A stretch of DNA of 64,000 bases from assembly GCF_000744835.1 (NCBI RefSeq), contig NZ_JQMS01000001.1:3224001-3288000 (forward strand), in the 5' to 3' direction. Below the pieces are notes generated by a model. That model did no database searches. It saw only the letters and a list, made by a program, of their open reading frames with translations, and was not told the origin of the DNA. The stretch comes from Flavobacterium sp. 83. GTDB taxonomy: Bacteria > Bacteroidota > Bacteroidia > Flavobacteriales > Flavobacteriaceae. Position 1 is the stretch's first letter; every line of letters starts with the position of its first letter. Below are positions 45,651-56,002 of this stretch, one piece after another. A program made the translations under genes and the position numbers.

Positions 45651-46511
45651 ATGGAAATAACTAAAATAACAGTTGTCGGAGCAGGTAATATGGGGCATCA
45701 AATCGCGGTATGTGCAGCTTTGTCTGGATTTCAAGTAAAGTGTACAGATACCAATCCTGATATTCTGGAAAAAGCAATTGCTTTCGCCGATAATTATTTG
45801 AAAGATAGGGTAGCTAAAGGAAAATTAACCGAAGAAGCAGTCAGTCAAGCTAAAGCAAACCTTGAGTTTGTTCCCACAATTGAAGAAGCAGTCGTAGAGG
45901 TTGATCTTGTAATTGAAGCTATTATTGAGAAATTAGAAGTAAAAAGAGAACTTTTTGCTCACTTAGATAAAATTTGTCCTGCTCATACTATTTTGGCTAC
46001 AAATAGCTCGTACATCGTAAGTTCTAAAATTGCCGATGCAACCAATCGACCGGAGAAAGTTTGCAATATGCATTTTTTTAACCCTGCCTTGGTGATGAAA
46101 TTGGTAGAGGTGGTACAAGGACCACACGTTTCAGAGGAAACAGTTGATTCAGTAATGAATGCTGCCAAGAAAATGAATAAAACACCTGTTTTACTTCACA
46201 AAGAGATATACGGTTTTCTAGTGAATCGTCTCTTGCAAGCCACAAGACAGGAAGCCTTAAAGCTACTGGATATGGGTGTTGCTAGTTTTGAAGATATAGA
46301 CACCGCCGCCATGAACGGATTGGGTTATCCTATGGGACCATTTCAGTTATTAGACCTTACCGGGGTCGATTTAGCCTATCATGTAGGAATGGAAAAATAC
46401 AAGGAAAGTGGTGAATCTGCAGACAGACCTTCTCCCACTGTTGTTGAAAAATACACAAAAGGGGAATGGGGAAAGAAAGTAGGAAAAGGATTTTATGATT
46501 ATGAGCAATAG
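45651..46511 (+). CDS. 3-hydroxyacyl-CoA dehydrogenase (3-hydroxybutyryl-CoA dehydrogenase type)
   Basis: The protein has 286 residues. The NAD-binding loop is VVGAGNMGHQIAVCAALSGF (from residue 8). The catalytic His lies in NMHFFNPALVMKLVEVV, and the C-terminal domain shows DTAAMNGLGYPMGPFQLLDL. It oxidises 3-hydroxyacyl-CoA to 3-ketoacyl-CoA. With the HTD2 hydratase and thiolase on the other arm it supplies the middle step of a beta-oxidation-like route. It is surrounded by exported glycan/ester enzymes, unusual company for this cytoplasmic enzyme. Confidence 0.94.
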   Translation: MEITKITVVGAGNMGHQIAVCAALSGFQVKCTDTNPDILEKAIAFADNYLKDRVAKGKLTEEAVSQAKANLEFVPTIEEAVVEVDLVIEAIIEKLEVKRELFAHLDKICPAHTILATNSSYIVSSKIADATNRPEKVCNMHFFNPALVMKLVEVVQGPHVSEETVDSVMNAAKKMNKTPVLLHKEIYGFLVNRLLQATRQEALKLLDMGVASFEDIDTAAMNGLGYPMGPFQLLDLTGVDLAYHVGMEKYKESGESADRPSPTVVEKYTKGEWGKKVGKGFYDYEQ

Positions 46512-46549
46512 GAAAAGTAACAAAAATAAATAAATAAATAAATAAGATT

Positions 46550-47422
46550 ATGAATTATATCCGCATATTATTCCTTTTATGCTTTTCAGTTATTGCAAAA
46601 GCACAAAATCCAATTGCTACTGTTGATAGTGTTGCCATACAAAGCCCGTCAATGAGCAAAATATTTAAAGCAGCAGTGGTACTACCTTCTTCTTATGCAA
46701 AGAGTAAGGCATCTTACCCAGTATTATATTTATTACATGGTGGTGCAGGTCATTTCGGAGACTGGCTAAAACAAACTCCAGACAAGATGTTAGTTAAAAA
46801 TCTGGCTAATCAATATAATGTTATCATTGTAATGCCCGAAGGTGAAGCCTTTAGCTGGTATATGGATAGTCCCTATGACAAGGCCAGTCAATTTGAAACG
46901 CACATTATGAAGGAGGTAATTCCTAAAATTGATAATACGTATCGCACTATAAAAAACAAAGAAGGGAGGGCAATAACAGGGCTGTCAATGGGTGGTCATG
47001 GCGCAATGTATCTCTCTGCACGTAATCCTGATATGTTTTGTGCCGCAAGTACAATGAGCGGGGCTATGGATATGAATTTTGCAAATTCTAAAATGAATGC
47101 TGAGGGTTTAAAATCAGTAAATGAGCGTTTCCAAAAACTTCTGGGTACCTCTGACCCGAACAACGAAGTTTTTGTCAAAAACTCTATTATGAATATGATA
47201 GATACCATTAAAAAAAACGGTTTGTCAATTTTTATAGATTGTGGAGTTGATGATTTTCTAATAGCGTCAAATAGGGAATTGCATCAACGATTGGTTTATA
47301 ATGGCACTCCTCATGATTATATAGAAAGACCTGGAGGGCATTCATGGGATTATTGGCAAAACGCATTACCGTATCACTTATTATTTTTTCAAAAAGTATT
47401 TAAAAGTAATGCTATAAAGTAG
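46550..47422 (+). CDS. Exported CE1-like esterase (esterase D / feruloyl-acetyl esterase type)
   Basis: The protein has 290 residues. The signal peptide is YIRILFLLCFSVIAKA|Q. The alpha/beta-hydrolase nucleophile is Ser146 in AITGLSMGGHGAMYL. An oxyanion region YPVLYLLHGGAGHFGDWLK and a late Asp/His (IDCGVDDFLIAS; ERPGGHSWDYWQNAL) complete the triad. CE1 members split acetyl or hydroxycinnamoyl esters from polysaccharides. The substrate here is inferred from context only. Confidence 0.88.
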   Translation: MNYIRILFLLCFSVIAKAQNPIATVDSVAIQSPSMSKIFKAAVVLPSSYAKSKASYPVLYLLHGGAGHFGDWLKQTPDKMLVKNLANQYNVIIVMPEGEAFSWYMDSPYDKASQFETHIMKEVIPKIDNTYRTIKNKEGRAITGLSMGGHGAMYLSARNPDMFCAASTMSGAMDMNFANSKMNAEGLKSVNERFQKLLGTSDPNNEVFVKNSIMNMIDTIKKNGLSIFIDCGVDDFLIASNRELHQRLVYNGTPHDYIERPGGHSWDYWQNALPYHLLFFQKVFKSNAIK

Positions 47423-47525
47423 ATTAAATTGAATTGGGAAATTCTGAAGTATATGTAATTAGTCGATACTTTAATTTTTTTTTCAATATATTAAAAATAG
47501 TTTTTAATCCTTAAAACAACTCGTT

Positions 47526-48491
47526 ATGTACACAAAATTAGTATTAATAGTAGCCATTTTATCGCTATCCTTGTGTGTTTACGGACAGCAAAATTTGAGC
47601 AATAATTTTCAAGCGAGTACTGTGGTTTATAAAACAACGGAACGAGTAGGATACATTAATAGTAAATTTGTTGACAAAAAATCCTCTGATACGATTAAAA
47701 ACACCAGTAGAAAAGAAAAATTAAAAGACCGACTTAGTAATGGCGAAATTTTAAAAGGTGCCGTAATCAATATCGCTCATCCTACAATGGTCGAAGTGGT
47801 TTGCGAGGCCGGGGCTGATTTCGTTTTCTTAGATTTTGAACATGGTTTACGCGACTACAACGATATTGGTCAAGCCATTATTGCTGCTGAACTCCATAAA
47901 GTTCCTACCCTTGTCCGACTTGGAGAACGTTCCTTAAATCTGACAGAACGAATGCTCGATGCCGGTGCCAGCGGTTTTTTATTTCCTCATGTAGAAACAG
48001 CTGAAGAAGCTGCCGAATTGGTTTCTTGGTGTCGATACAAACCGCTTGGTGTTCGAGGCTCAGGTTTTGCAAGAGCTTCAATTAGTTATAGCGGTAACGA
48101 ATATGAACGACGTCAGCAAGCGAACAAAGATGTAGTTTGCATTATGATTGTTGAAAGCCTGAAAGGAAAAGAAAATTTAGAAAAAATATTGGCAGTTGAT
48201 GGTGTTACCGGTGTTGCTATTGGTCCAGGCGATATTTCGATGGAACTTGGAGTGAGTAATTGGAAGGATCCAAAGGTAGTACAGGTATTAGATGAGATGG
48301 CTGCAATAGTCAAATCGTTTCCAAACCAATCGTTACTTCGTCTTGCGCTTACACCGGAAGAAGCCGTTAAAAATGTCAATTCGGGAGCTAACATGATTTT
48401 GCTAACACATGATGTGCAACTCATTAAAGCAATGTATTCCGGGCTTTTCAAAGATATTACCAACAAGATTAATCAAGCAGCTAAAAAATAG
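47526..48491 (+). CDS. HpcH/HpaI-type aldolase with an N-terminal secretion signal
   Basis: The protein has 321 residues. Residues about 75-320 form a complete HpcH/HpaI class II aldolase: GAVINIAHPTMVEVVCEAGA, FLDFEHGLRD (active-site His), a substrate Arg in TLVRLG, GASGFLFPHVETAEEA, IVESLKG and IGPGDISMELGV (metal Asp). Family members cleave 2-keto-4-hydroxy acids to pyruvate plus an aldehyde, normally in the cytoplasm. Oddly, the first 20 residues are a clear signal peptide (TKLVLIVAILSLSLCVYG|Q), followed by a 55-residue linker that resembles the start of the alpha/beta-hydrolase at 50120. Confidence 0.88.
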   Translation: MYTKLVLIVAILSLSLCVYGQQNLSNNFQASTVVYKTTERVGYINSKFVDKKSSDTIKNTSRKEKLKDRLSNGEILKGAVINIAHPTMVEVVCEAGADFVFLDFEHGLRDYNDIGQAIIAAELHKVPTLVRLGERSLNLTERMLDAGASGFLFPHVETAEEAAELVSWCRYKPLGVRGSGFARASISYSGNEYERRQQANKDVVCIMIVESLKGKENLEKILAVDGVTGVAIGPGDISMELGVSNWKDPKVVQVLDEMAAIVKSFPNQSLLRLALTPEEAVKNVNSGANMILLTHDVQLIKAMYSGLFKDITNKINQAAKK

Positions 48492-48550
48492 ACTCAACCA
48501 TTTTTATAATTTAAATCCGATATAAACATTCTTTTAAAAAATATAAGATT

Positions 48551-50077
48551 ATGAAAAACAACCTCCTATTAGTCCTTTTATGCTTTTCGGTTTTTGTAAA
48601 AGCTCAAAACCCAATTGTAGGAACTGGTAATGGTAAAATTCAAGGTACAGCTAGTTCGGATAAAACAGTTCGCATTTTTAAAGGTATTCCTTTTGCTGAA
48701 GCACCAACTGGTGATTTGCGATGGAAGGCTCCACAACCTGTTCAAAACTGGAAAGGCATAAAACAATGTAAAGCTTTTTCGGCAAGTCCTATGCAAAATA
48801 AACCGCAGTCTTTCTTTTGTTGGACGGAGGAGTTTCTTGCGCAACCTGAACCTATCAATGAAGATTGTTTGTATCTAAATGTATGGACTACTGCAAAAGC
48901 TAAATCCAAAAAACAACCCGTTTTTTTATGGATTTATGGAGGTGGGTTAAATAGTGGCTCGGCAAATTGTGCTATTTATGATGGCGAAGAAATGGCAAAA
49001 AAAGGGGTTATTTTCGTTAGTATTAACTATCGAGTTGGCGTTTTTGGCTTTATGGCACACCCGGAGTTAAGCAAAGAGTCAGGCCATCAAGCCTCGGGTA
49101 ATTATGGTTTTCTAGACCAAATCGCCGCATTAAAGTGGGTTCAAGAAAATATTGCAGCCTTTGGAGGTGATCCTAATAATGTGACGATTGCGGGTCAATC
49201 TGCAGGGGCGTTTAGTGTAACCGCTTTGATTGCTTCGCCGTTGGCAAAAGGGTTATTTCACAAAGCTATTGCACAAAGTGGAGGTTTGTTAAATAACATG
49301 CTCAGTCAAAACTTGGAAAAATCCGAAGAGCAAGGGGTTGTTTTTATGAAAAAAGCTAACACGAATTCACTAGCTGAATTGCGAAAAAAATCAGCCGAAG
49401 AATTGCAAATACTGAGCAATAATCCTGAAGTAGGCAGATTTGGGACAACAATGGACGGCTATGTTTTACCAGTTAATTTGTTAGAACATTTCAAAAAAGG
49501 CTTGCACAATCAAACACCTGTTTTAACTGGTTGGGTAACTGGGGATGGAAGTTTTTTTGGAGATTCTAACATGACTGTTGACGATTATAAAAAAGAAGCG
49601 CAAGCAAAATATGGCAATAAAGCCGATGCGTTTTTGAGTATTTTCCCCGCAGCTACGGCAGAGGAGGTTAAAACAGTTAAACAAAAATTGACATTATTAG
49701 GCTTTGCAGGTGAACCTGCTCATTTATTGGCCAATTTTAATACTAAAGCAAGTTATATCTATGAATTTGGTCATGTTGCGCCAGATAAGCCAAATTTTCC
49801 TAATTATGGAGCTTTTCACACTTCGGAAGTTCCGTATGTACTTCATAATTTGCATACTTGGAATCGTCCATGGCAGCCATTAGACAAAGAAATAGAAACT
49901 GTTTTTTCTTCTTATTGGGTCAATTTTGCAAAAACGGGCAATCCAAATGGAGGCAATTTACCCGAATGGAAAAGTTATAATAAACAGTCAGGTGCTATCA
50001 TGGTAGTAGGCGATAAAATGGAATCTAAGCGCGGATTTTTGAAAAAAGAATTTGATTTTCTAGAAAAGAATTATTAA
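48551..50077 (+). CDS. Exported type-B carboxylesterase
   Basis: The protein has 508 residues with a signal peptide (NNLLLVLLCFSVFVKA|Q). Family motifs are GIPFAEAPTGDLRWKAPQPV, NEDCLYLNVWT, the oxyanion loop FLWIYGGGLNSGS and nucleophile Ser217 in IAGQSAGAF. A late His lies in YGAFHTSEVPYVL. It hydrolyses carboxylic esters outside the cytoplasm. With the CE1-like esterase it gives the locus at least two ester-cleaving enzymes. Confidence 0.93.
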   Translation: MKNNLLLVLLCFSVFVKAQNPIVGTGNGKIQGTASSDKTVRIFKGIPFAEAPTGDLRWKAPQPVQNWKGIKQCKAFSASPMQNKPQSFFCWTEEFLAQPEPINEDCLYLNVWTTAKAKSKKQPVFLWIYGGGLNSGSANCAIYDGEEMAKKGVIFVSINYRVGVFGFMAHPELSKESGHQASGNYGFLDQIAALKWVQENIAAFGGDPNNVTIAGQSAGAFSVTALIASPLAKGLFHKAIAQSGGLLNNMLSQNLEKSEEQGVVFMKKANTNSLAELRKKSAEELQILSNNPEVGRFGTTMDGYVLPVNLLEHFKKGLHNQTPVLTGWVTGDGSFFGDSNMTVDDYKKEAQAKYGNKADAFLSIFPAATAEEVKTVKQKLTLLGFAGEPAHLLANFNTKASYIYEFGHVAPDKPNFPNYGAFHTSEVPYVLHNLHTWNRPWQPLDKEIETVFSSYWVNFAKTGNPNGGNLPEWKSYNKQSGAIMVVGDKMESKRGFLKKEFDFLEKNY

Positions 50078-50119
50078 ACCAATCAATACAACTTCATTCA
50101 CTTTTAAAATAATATCAAT

Positions 50120-50983
50120 ATGTATTCAAAATTAGTAACTGCTTTCATTTTTCTGTTTTTCATGTCAAATGTTCAGGCACAGCAAAAAAATTTAAGAAGA
50201 GCTTTTCAGCCCGCCAATGTGGTCTATAAAATACCTTACGGGAATAACACAAAAGCGGGACATTATGTACAAGCAAAAGATGCCAAAATTTATTATGAAG
50301 TTTATGGCAAAGGACAACCTATCGTATTATTACATGGCGGATTATTTGGCACTCTTGTCGAATATTCCGATTTTATTAATCGTTTCAAGGATAAATATCA
50401 AGTAATCGCTATTTCTACCCGTGGTCATGGCAAATCCGAATTAGGTACCGAGCCGCTTACTCTCGAGCAACGTGCCAACGATGCCATGGCGGTAATCAAT
50501 GCGGTTACCAAAGACAGCGTTATAGTACTTGGCTTTAGCGATGGCGGTTATTCGGCTTATCAATTAGGGGCAATGTATCCAGAAAGAGTCAAAAAAATGA
50601 TTGTCATGGGTGCTGGAGAAGTGAGTCCAGGTGTAAGAGAGTTTAAATTTACTTCTAAAATGGCCTTTGAAATGGACAAACCTTTTTGGGATCAGCAATT
50701 AAAATTGATGCCTGAACCTAATAGAATAGAAGATTTATTCACACAAGTGGCCAATTGCTATAATAATGTTACTGTGAGTAAAGACTTATTAAGTGTAATA
50801 AAATGTCCTGTTCTAGTCATGGCGGGAGACCGAGATGGAGGTAATCCTGTTGAACGTGTAGTAAGTGCTGCAAGATTTATCCCAAAATCTCAAATCGCAA
50901 TCATTCCTAATGCAGGGCATGGTTGTTTCTTGGAAAATTTTGATGCAACCTGGGCATGTATTGTTCCATTTTTGAAAATGTAA
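50120..50983 (+). CDS. Exported alpha/beta-hydrolase (first paralogue)
   Basis: The protein has 287 residues with a signal peptide (LVTAFIFLFFMSNVQA|Q). After a linker with VVYKIPYGNN and AGHYVQAKDAKIYYEVYGKG comes the hydrolase core: VLLHGGLFGT, nucleophile Ser in VLGFSDGGYSAYQL, Asp in VMAGDRDGG and His in NAGHGCFLEN. Its closest visible relative is the gene at 60193-61068, which matches along the whole length. The substrate is probably an ester or lactone. It is the last gene before the spacer preceding SusC. Confidence 0.9.
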   Translation: MYSKLVTAFIFLFFMSNVQAQQKNLRRAFQPANVVYKIPYGNNTKAGHYVQAKDAKIYYEVYGKGQPIVLLHGGLFGTLVEYSDFINRFKDKYQVIAISTRGHGKSELGTEPLTLEQRANDAMAVINAVTKDSVIVLGFSDGGYSAYQLGAMYPERVKKMIVMGAGEVSPGVREFKFTSKMAFEMDKPFWDQQLKLMPEPNRIEDLFTQVANCYNNVTVSKDLLSVIKCPVLVMAGDRDGGNPVERVVSAARFIPKSQIAIIPNAGHGCFLENFDATWACIVPFLKM

Positions 50984-51405
50984 TCCTTTAAAAAAAGGTG
51001 AAATAAAACAGCAATAATCCCTTTAAAAACAACTATCTCTAAATAAAATAGAGACTTATAACTTTTCGAAATTATTCGAATATAGTTTAATCTATGTCTT
51101 TTATTTCCTGATGATTAGGAGTAAAATTCATTAAAGAAAATTTGCAGAACATTTAAAATTTGCAAATCACTATTAAAAACTATTATTAACCAAAAACAAA
51201 CAAAATGAAAAAAAAAAAACATTTAATGACAAAGTAGCTATTGGAACTTCGTCATTAAGCATCAAACAAACGGCTAGTTTTTCTGTAACCAAAGAATTGG
51301 TTGTTGAAAAAACAAATTCTTCGTTTGTTTCTGATACAAAATGTTAGATTTTAAAGTCTAATTAATTAAATATCAAAATTTTAAAAACAACCTAAACTAA
51401 ATTTT
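50984..51405. other. Intergenic region upstream of SusC with a broken small frame and a 12-A tract
   Basis: A dyad TTCGAA-ATTA-TTCGAA lies at 51065-51080. At 51205 an ATG is followed by twelve A bases and a short frame that stops after ten codons. If the tract had thirteen A the frame would run 47 codons to 51347 (MKKKKTFNDKVAIGTSSLSI ... KELVVEKTNSSFVSDTKC). This may be a remnant or a slippage-prone gene; no family was recognised. No clear promoter was found. Confidence 0.35.
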
Positions 51406-54400
51406 ATGAAAAACAAACTGCTAAAAAAACTAATCCTTCCAGTATTCTTATTATTTGGAAGTATTATTTATGCTCAATCAGTATAGGGTACTGTATCCGA
51501 TAAAACAGGTCCTATTCCAGGTGTTAATGTATTGGTTAAAGGTGCTGCTGGAGGAACACAAACAGATTTTAATGGGGCTTTTAAAATCAATGCTAAGAAT
51601 GGAGATGTTTTAGTCTTCACTTTTATAGGTTTTAAATCCCAAGAGATTAATTACAAAGGGAATTCTCCAATTAATGTATTGTTGGAAGAGAATTCAGCTG
51701 TTTTAGACGAAGTTGTGGTTGTAGGTTATGGGGCTAAGAAGAAAAGTTTAGTAACAGGGGCAATTTCTAGTATTAGTTCGGCTGATATTCAAAATTCTTC
51801 GTCAGCACGTGTTGAGTCCGTGTTACAGGGTAAAACATCAGGTGTTACCGTTGTATCTTCTTCTGGGGCTCCAGGTTCTGGTTCTAAAGTTAGAATTAGA
51901 GGCGCTGGATCTAATGGAAATTCAGATCCATTATATATTGTTGATGGAATGAAAGTAAGTTCTATAGATAATATTTCTCCAAATGACATTGCTAGCATGG
52001 AGGTTTTAAAAGATGCAGCATCTTCTGCAATTTATGGTACACAAGGAGCAAATGGAGTTATCATTATTACAACTAAACAAGGTAAGCCTGGAGAAACAAT
52101 AGTTAGCTACAGTACTCAATTAGGTACGCAATCCGTTAGGTCTAATATGAAGTTGATGAATGCGTCTCAATTTGTAACCTATTTCCAAGAGGCAGGAAGA
52201 ACCCAGATAGTTGATAACGGCATTAATACAAATTGGATTGATGAAACTTTTAAAAATGCCGCTACACAAAGGCATGATTTAAGTATCTCTGGAGCGAACG
52301 AGAAAACGTCTTTCTATTTTTCAAGCTCCTATATGGATCAAGATGGAGTTGTTGGTAAAGATTCAAACTATAAAAGATTTACAGGAAGACTTAATCTTAA
52401 ATCTCAAGTCAATGATTGGCTAGAAATAGGTACTAATATGACCTATTCAAATATAGGGTCTTCGCCTATTACTGAAGATAATTCAACAGCTGGAGTTGTA
52501 ACTCAAGCTTTAGTTATGGATCCATTAACGCCCGTAATTTATACAGGAACTTTACCTGCAAGAGCTTTAGCTGGAGTAGCTGCAGGAACAGCTATGACAG
52601 ATGGTAATGGTAATGTTTACGGATACCCAACTTATGCAACGGGTGAGGCTGTCAACCCTGTGGGATTAGCAAACTACACATTTAGAGGAGGTATTGATAC
52701 GGATAAAATTTTAACATCGGTATTTGCTAAATTGAATTTAGCGGAAGGTTTATCATTTACCTCTAGATTCGGATATGAAAGAACAAATACGTTTGATAAT
52801 AGATGGAGTCCTATTTGGGTTGTATCGTCAGAAGCTCAAAATTCTACTGTAACATTAAACAATCAGATTTCAAGAAGTTCAAAATGGTTATGGGAAAATT
52901 TTGCGAGCTATACTAAAGAATTTGGAAATCATAACTTAACGGGATTATTAGGGTATTCATCTGAGAAAACTAAGAGTCCATTTTATTCTTTACGCGGGGC
53001 GCAAATTCATGATCAAACAGACCAGTTTGCATACTTTGACTTTGCAAACCGTAACAATGATGTAATTGGTGGTAGTATTGTTGAAAAAAGGGGGAGCTCA
53101 GTTTTTGGAAGAATTTCCTATGACTATATGGGAAAATATTTATTAGAAGGCTCGTTGCGTAATGATACTTCTAGTTTTTTTCCGACTACAAAAAAATCGG
53201 GGTATTTCCCTGCAGCTTCTGCAGGTTGGTTAGTATCTAAAGAAAATTTTTGGAAAGAAGACTCGAAAATTGATTATTTAAAAGTACGAGCCAGTTGGGG
53301 ACAAAATGGTAGTGATAACAATTTAAGTACCTACATAAGCAGCTTAATATTCCAAACTGTAGCAACAGAAACAGCTTTAACAGTTCCAGTTGTTTACGAA
53401 GGTCAAACAGGTATTACTCCAGGAAATTTACCAAATGCTAATTTAGAATGGGAACGTTCTGAACAATTGGATTTAGGTTTTGATTTAAGAGCATTAAAAA
53501 ATAAACTGAATTTTTCAGTTGACTATTATGTTAAAACAACTAAAAATTTACTTCTTGTAAATGGAAATATTATTGCACCACCCTCTTTAGGTGTAGGAGT
53601 TCCTTCTATTAATGCTGGAACAGTTGAAAATAAAGGATTTGAATTTGAAACAGGGTATGGTGATAAAACAGCGGGTGGCTTTAGTTATGGTATAGACCTT
53701 AATTTGTCAACCTTGCATAATGAAGTTACCGATATTAATTATGTAGGTGACAATGGTTTTATAATAGGCGCACTTGCACCGCAAAACAATGATGGTGTAA
53801 CTCGTTTCCAAAAAGGATTACCATTATGGTATTTCTATGGATATAAAACGGACGGTATAGATCCTGCAACCGGAAAAATAAAAATTGTAGATACCGATGG
53901 AGTTCCTGGAATTACATCAAACGATAAAACAAAAATCGGTTCTCCTCACCCTGATATTCTTTTTGGAGGAAATATTCAATTTGGATATAAAGGCATTGAT
54001 TTAAACATTAGATTTCAAGGTACGCAAGGGAATGATATTTTTGAAGCTTACCACCAGACTTCAAAACCGATTACCAATCACCCAATTGAATTTTTTACGG
54101 GTAGATGGCAACAAGCAGGAGATATTGCATCTTATCCTGCTGCGCAATATGCAACATCAGCTTATGATACTGATTTAGTAGTAAAAGATGGTTCTTATAT
54201 GAGAATTAAACAAATTCAATTAGGATATAACTTCTCTAAAGAAGTTTCTAATAAAATGAAATTGAAAAAACTAAGAACTTATATTTCTTTAGATGACTAT
54301 TTCACCTTTACTAAATACAATGGTTTGGATCCTGAAGCAGGAAGTTTTTCTGATAATAGTATAGGGGTAGATAGAGGATTTTATCCAATAGCTGCTAAAA

Positions 54401-54429
54401 TATTATTTGGTTTGTCACTTGAATTTTAA
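51406..54429 (+). pseudogene. SusC/RagA-family TonB-linked receptor with in-frame TAG at codon 27
   Basis: The natural start is ATG 51406 with a signal peptide (KKLILPVFLLFGSIIYA|Q). Codon 27 (51484-51486) is TAG where relatives have a sense codon in SV-x-GTVSDKTGPIPGV. The rest is open and intact: carboxypeptidase-like domain, LDEVVVVGYGAKKKSLVTGA, plug (IRGAGSNGNSDPLYIVDGM; AIYGTQGANGVIIITT) and a full barrel to the terminal ILFGLSLEF. A TTG at 51532 would give 965 residues but no signal peptide, so it cannot replace the start. Either the gene is newly inactivated, read through, or the base is a sequence error. SusD follows by 18 bp. Confidence 0.85.
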
Positions 54430-54447
54430 TAAAATAAAACATTAAAT

Positions 54448-55971
54448 ATGAAAAAAATTATATATAGTGTTATGGTTATATTTTTTATAACTGTATCATG
54501 TAGTTCAGATTTTACGGAGGTAGCTCCGGTAGGTGCGCTTCAAAGTAATACTTTCTTTGATAGTGAAAGTAATACTGAAGAAGCTTTAATTGGATTGTAT
54601 GACCTTATACAGTTAAATAATAATGGGGTAAATTCAGCATTTTTATTAAAAGTATTACCTGGTGATGAAGCTAATTGTGGTGGTGGTAATTCAACAGATG
54701 TACCAGGTTATCAAGATATTGATGATTATGCAAGTGTATCTGTTTCTAATTCTATTTTGGAAGGGGTTTGGAACAATGAATATAAAACAATTGCACTTGC
54801 AAACACCATTATAGAAAAGGTTGAAGCAGGAAACTTAAGTAATAAGACCTTTGCAATTGCAGAAGCAAAGTTTATGAGAGCTTGGTGTTATTTTGAGTTA
54901 ACTACTATGTGGGGTGATGTGCCTTTGCGTTTAGAAAATCCCACAATAATTAGTGCTGATGCTTTTGCTAAACCAAAAAGTTCAAGAGCAGAAATTTATG
55001 CTCAAATAGAAGCTGATTTAGCTGTTGCTATTGCTGGTTTGCCAGATAAAAGCGCGGTTAAAAATAATTTTAGAGTTTCAAAAGGGACTGCTCAAGCTCT
55101 ACTAGGGAAGGTTTTGGTTTTTCAAGGAAAAACACTTGCTGCAATTCCTTATTTAAAAGCTGTAATAGATAATTCTGCTCATGGTTTAGAGTCAGACGTT
55201 TCAAAAGTTTGGTTAAAAGATACCGAATTTGGAAAAGAGTCTTTATTTGAAATGGGTTATATTACTACACAAGGATACGATTGGGGTAATCAAAATATTG
55301 CGGGTCGTAATGAAGCTAACATAATTATTCAATTATTGGGGCCTCGTGGTGATGGTCGTTTCTTTGATATGACGGGTACTGATATTTTAAATGGATGGGG
55401 CTTTGGCTTACCAACAGCAAAAATATTAAATGCTTTTGATGCTGCAGGAGATGTAACTCGTAAAGCTGCTACAGTAATGAGTTTAGCGGAACTTGAATCA
55501 TTTGGTGGAAGTTTAGGTGAAACGCCTTGGGACTATGAAGGAGGTCTTAGAACTAAATATGCTCCACGTGCTTCAGAAACAAGCAGTGGTGTTCAAGTAT
55601 TAAATTATGGTACAAACTTGAGATTGTTTAGATATGCTGAAGTATTGTTGCTTGCAGCCGAAGCTTATAATAAGGAAGGACAAGATGCCAATGCAAGAAT
55701 AGAATTAAACAAAATTAGACAAAGAGCTGGATTAGCTGATGTGTCTTCGACCTTAACAGGTGCAAATTTGTTTGATGCTATTGTAAATGAAAAATTCTTA
55801 GAGCTAGCTTTTGAAGGACAACGTTTTTGGGATTTAGTGAGATGGGGAAGAGCTAATGCAGAGTTATCAAGTAAAGGATACACTTCTAAAAATAATTTAT
55901 ATCCAATTCCTGCATCAGAAATTGCTAAAAATAAAGCGTTGACGATTGCAGATCAAAATCCAGGTTATTAA
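54448..55971 (+). CDS. SusD/RagB-family outer membrane lipoprotein
   Basis: The protein has 507 residues. The lipoprotein signal peptide ends in FFITVSC|SSDF, with the lipidated Cys at about residue 18. SusD helical repeats include SNTEEALIGLYDLIQL, KFMRAWCYFELTTMWGDVPL and RYAEVLLLAAEAYNKEG. The C-terminal NEKFLELAFEGQRFWDLVRW and LYPIPASEI are diagnostic. It sits on the cell surface as the ligand-binding lid of the SusC channel encoded just upstream. A strong terminator follows. Confidence 0.96.
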   Translation: MKKIIYSVMVIFFITVSCSSDFTEVAPVGALQSNTFFDSESNTEEALIGLYDLIQLNNNGVNSAFLLKVLPGDEANCGGGNSTDVPGYQDIDDYASVSVSNSILEGVWNNEYKTIALANTIIEKVEAGNLSNKTFAIAEAKFMRAWCYFELTTMWGDVPLRLENPTIISADAFAKPKSSRAEIYAQIEADLAVAIAGLPDKSAVKNNFRVSKGTAQALLGKVLVFQGKTLAAIPYLKAVIDNSAHGLESDVSKVWLKDTEFGKESLFEMGYITTQGYDWGNQNIAGRNEANIIIQLLGPRGDGRFFDMTGTDILNGWGFGLPTAKILNAFDAAGDVTRKAATVMSLAELESFGGSLGETPWDYEGGLRTKYAPRASETSSGVQVLNYGTNLRLFRYAEVLLLAAEAYNKEGQDANARIELNKIRQRAGLADVSSTLTGANLFDAIVNEKFLELAFEGQRFWDLVRWGRANAELSSKGYTSKNNLYPIPASEIAKNKALTIADQNPGY

Positions 55972-56002
55972 TATAATTTGTTAAGTTTGTTTGTTAATGG
56001 TG

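Noticed and set aside
51065..51080. TTCGAA-ATTA-TTCGAA dyad upstream of SusC as an operator
   Set aside because: It is short and AT-rich, and no promoter near it could be recognised; kept only as a note in the spacer description.
51140..51180. TAAAATTTG as promoter of the SusC operon
   Set aside because: The spacing inside the box is one base too long for TAnnTTTG and no -33 element fits.
51532..54429. SusC gene starting at TTG 51532 as a normal gene
   Set aside because: This start removes the signal peptide and half of the first domain, and the true start with the family's normal N-terminus is at 51406; the TAG is better described as a defect.
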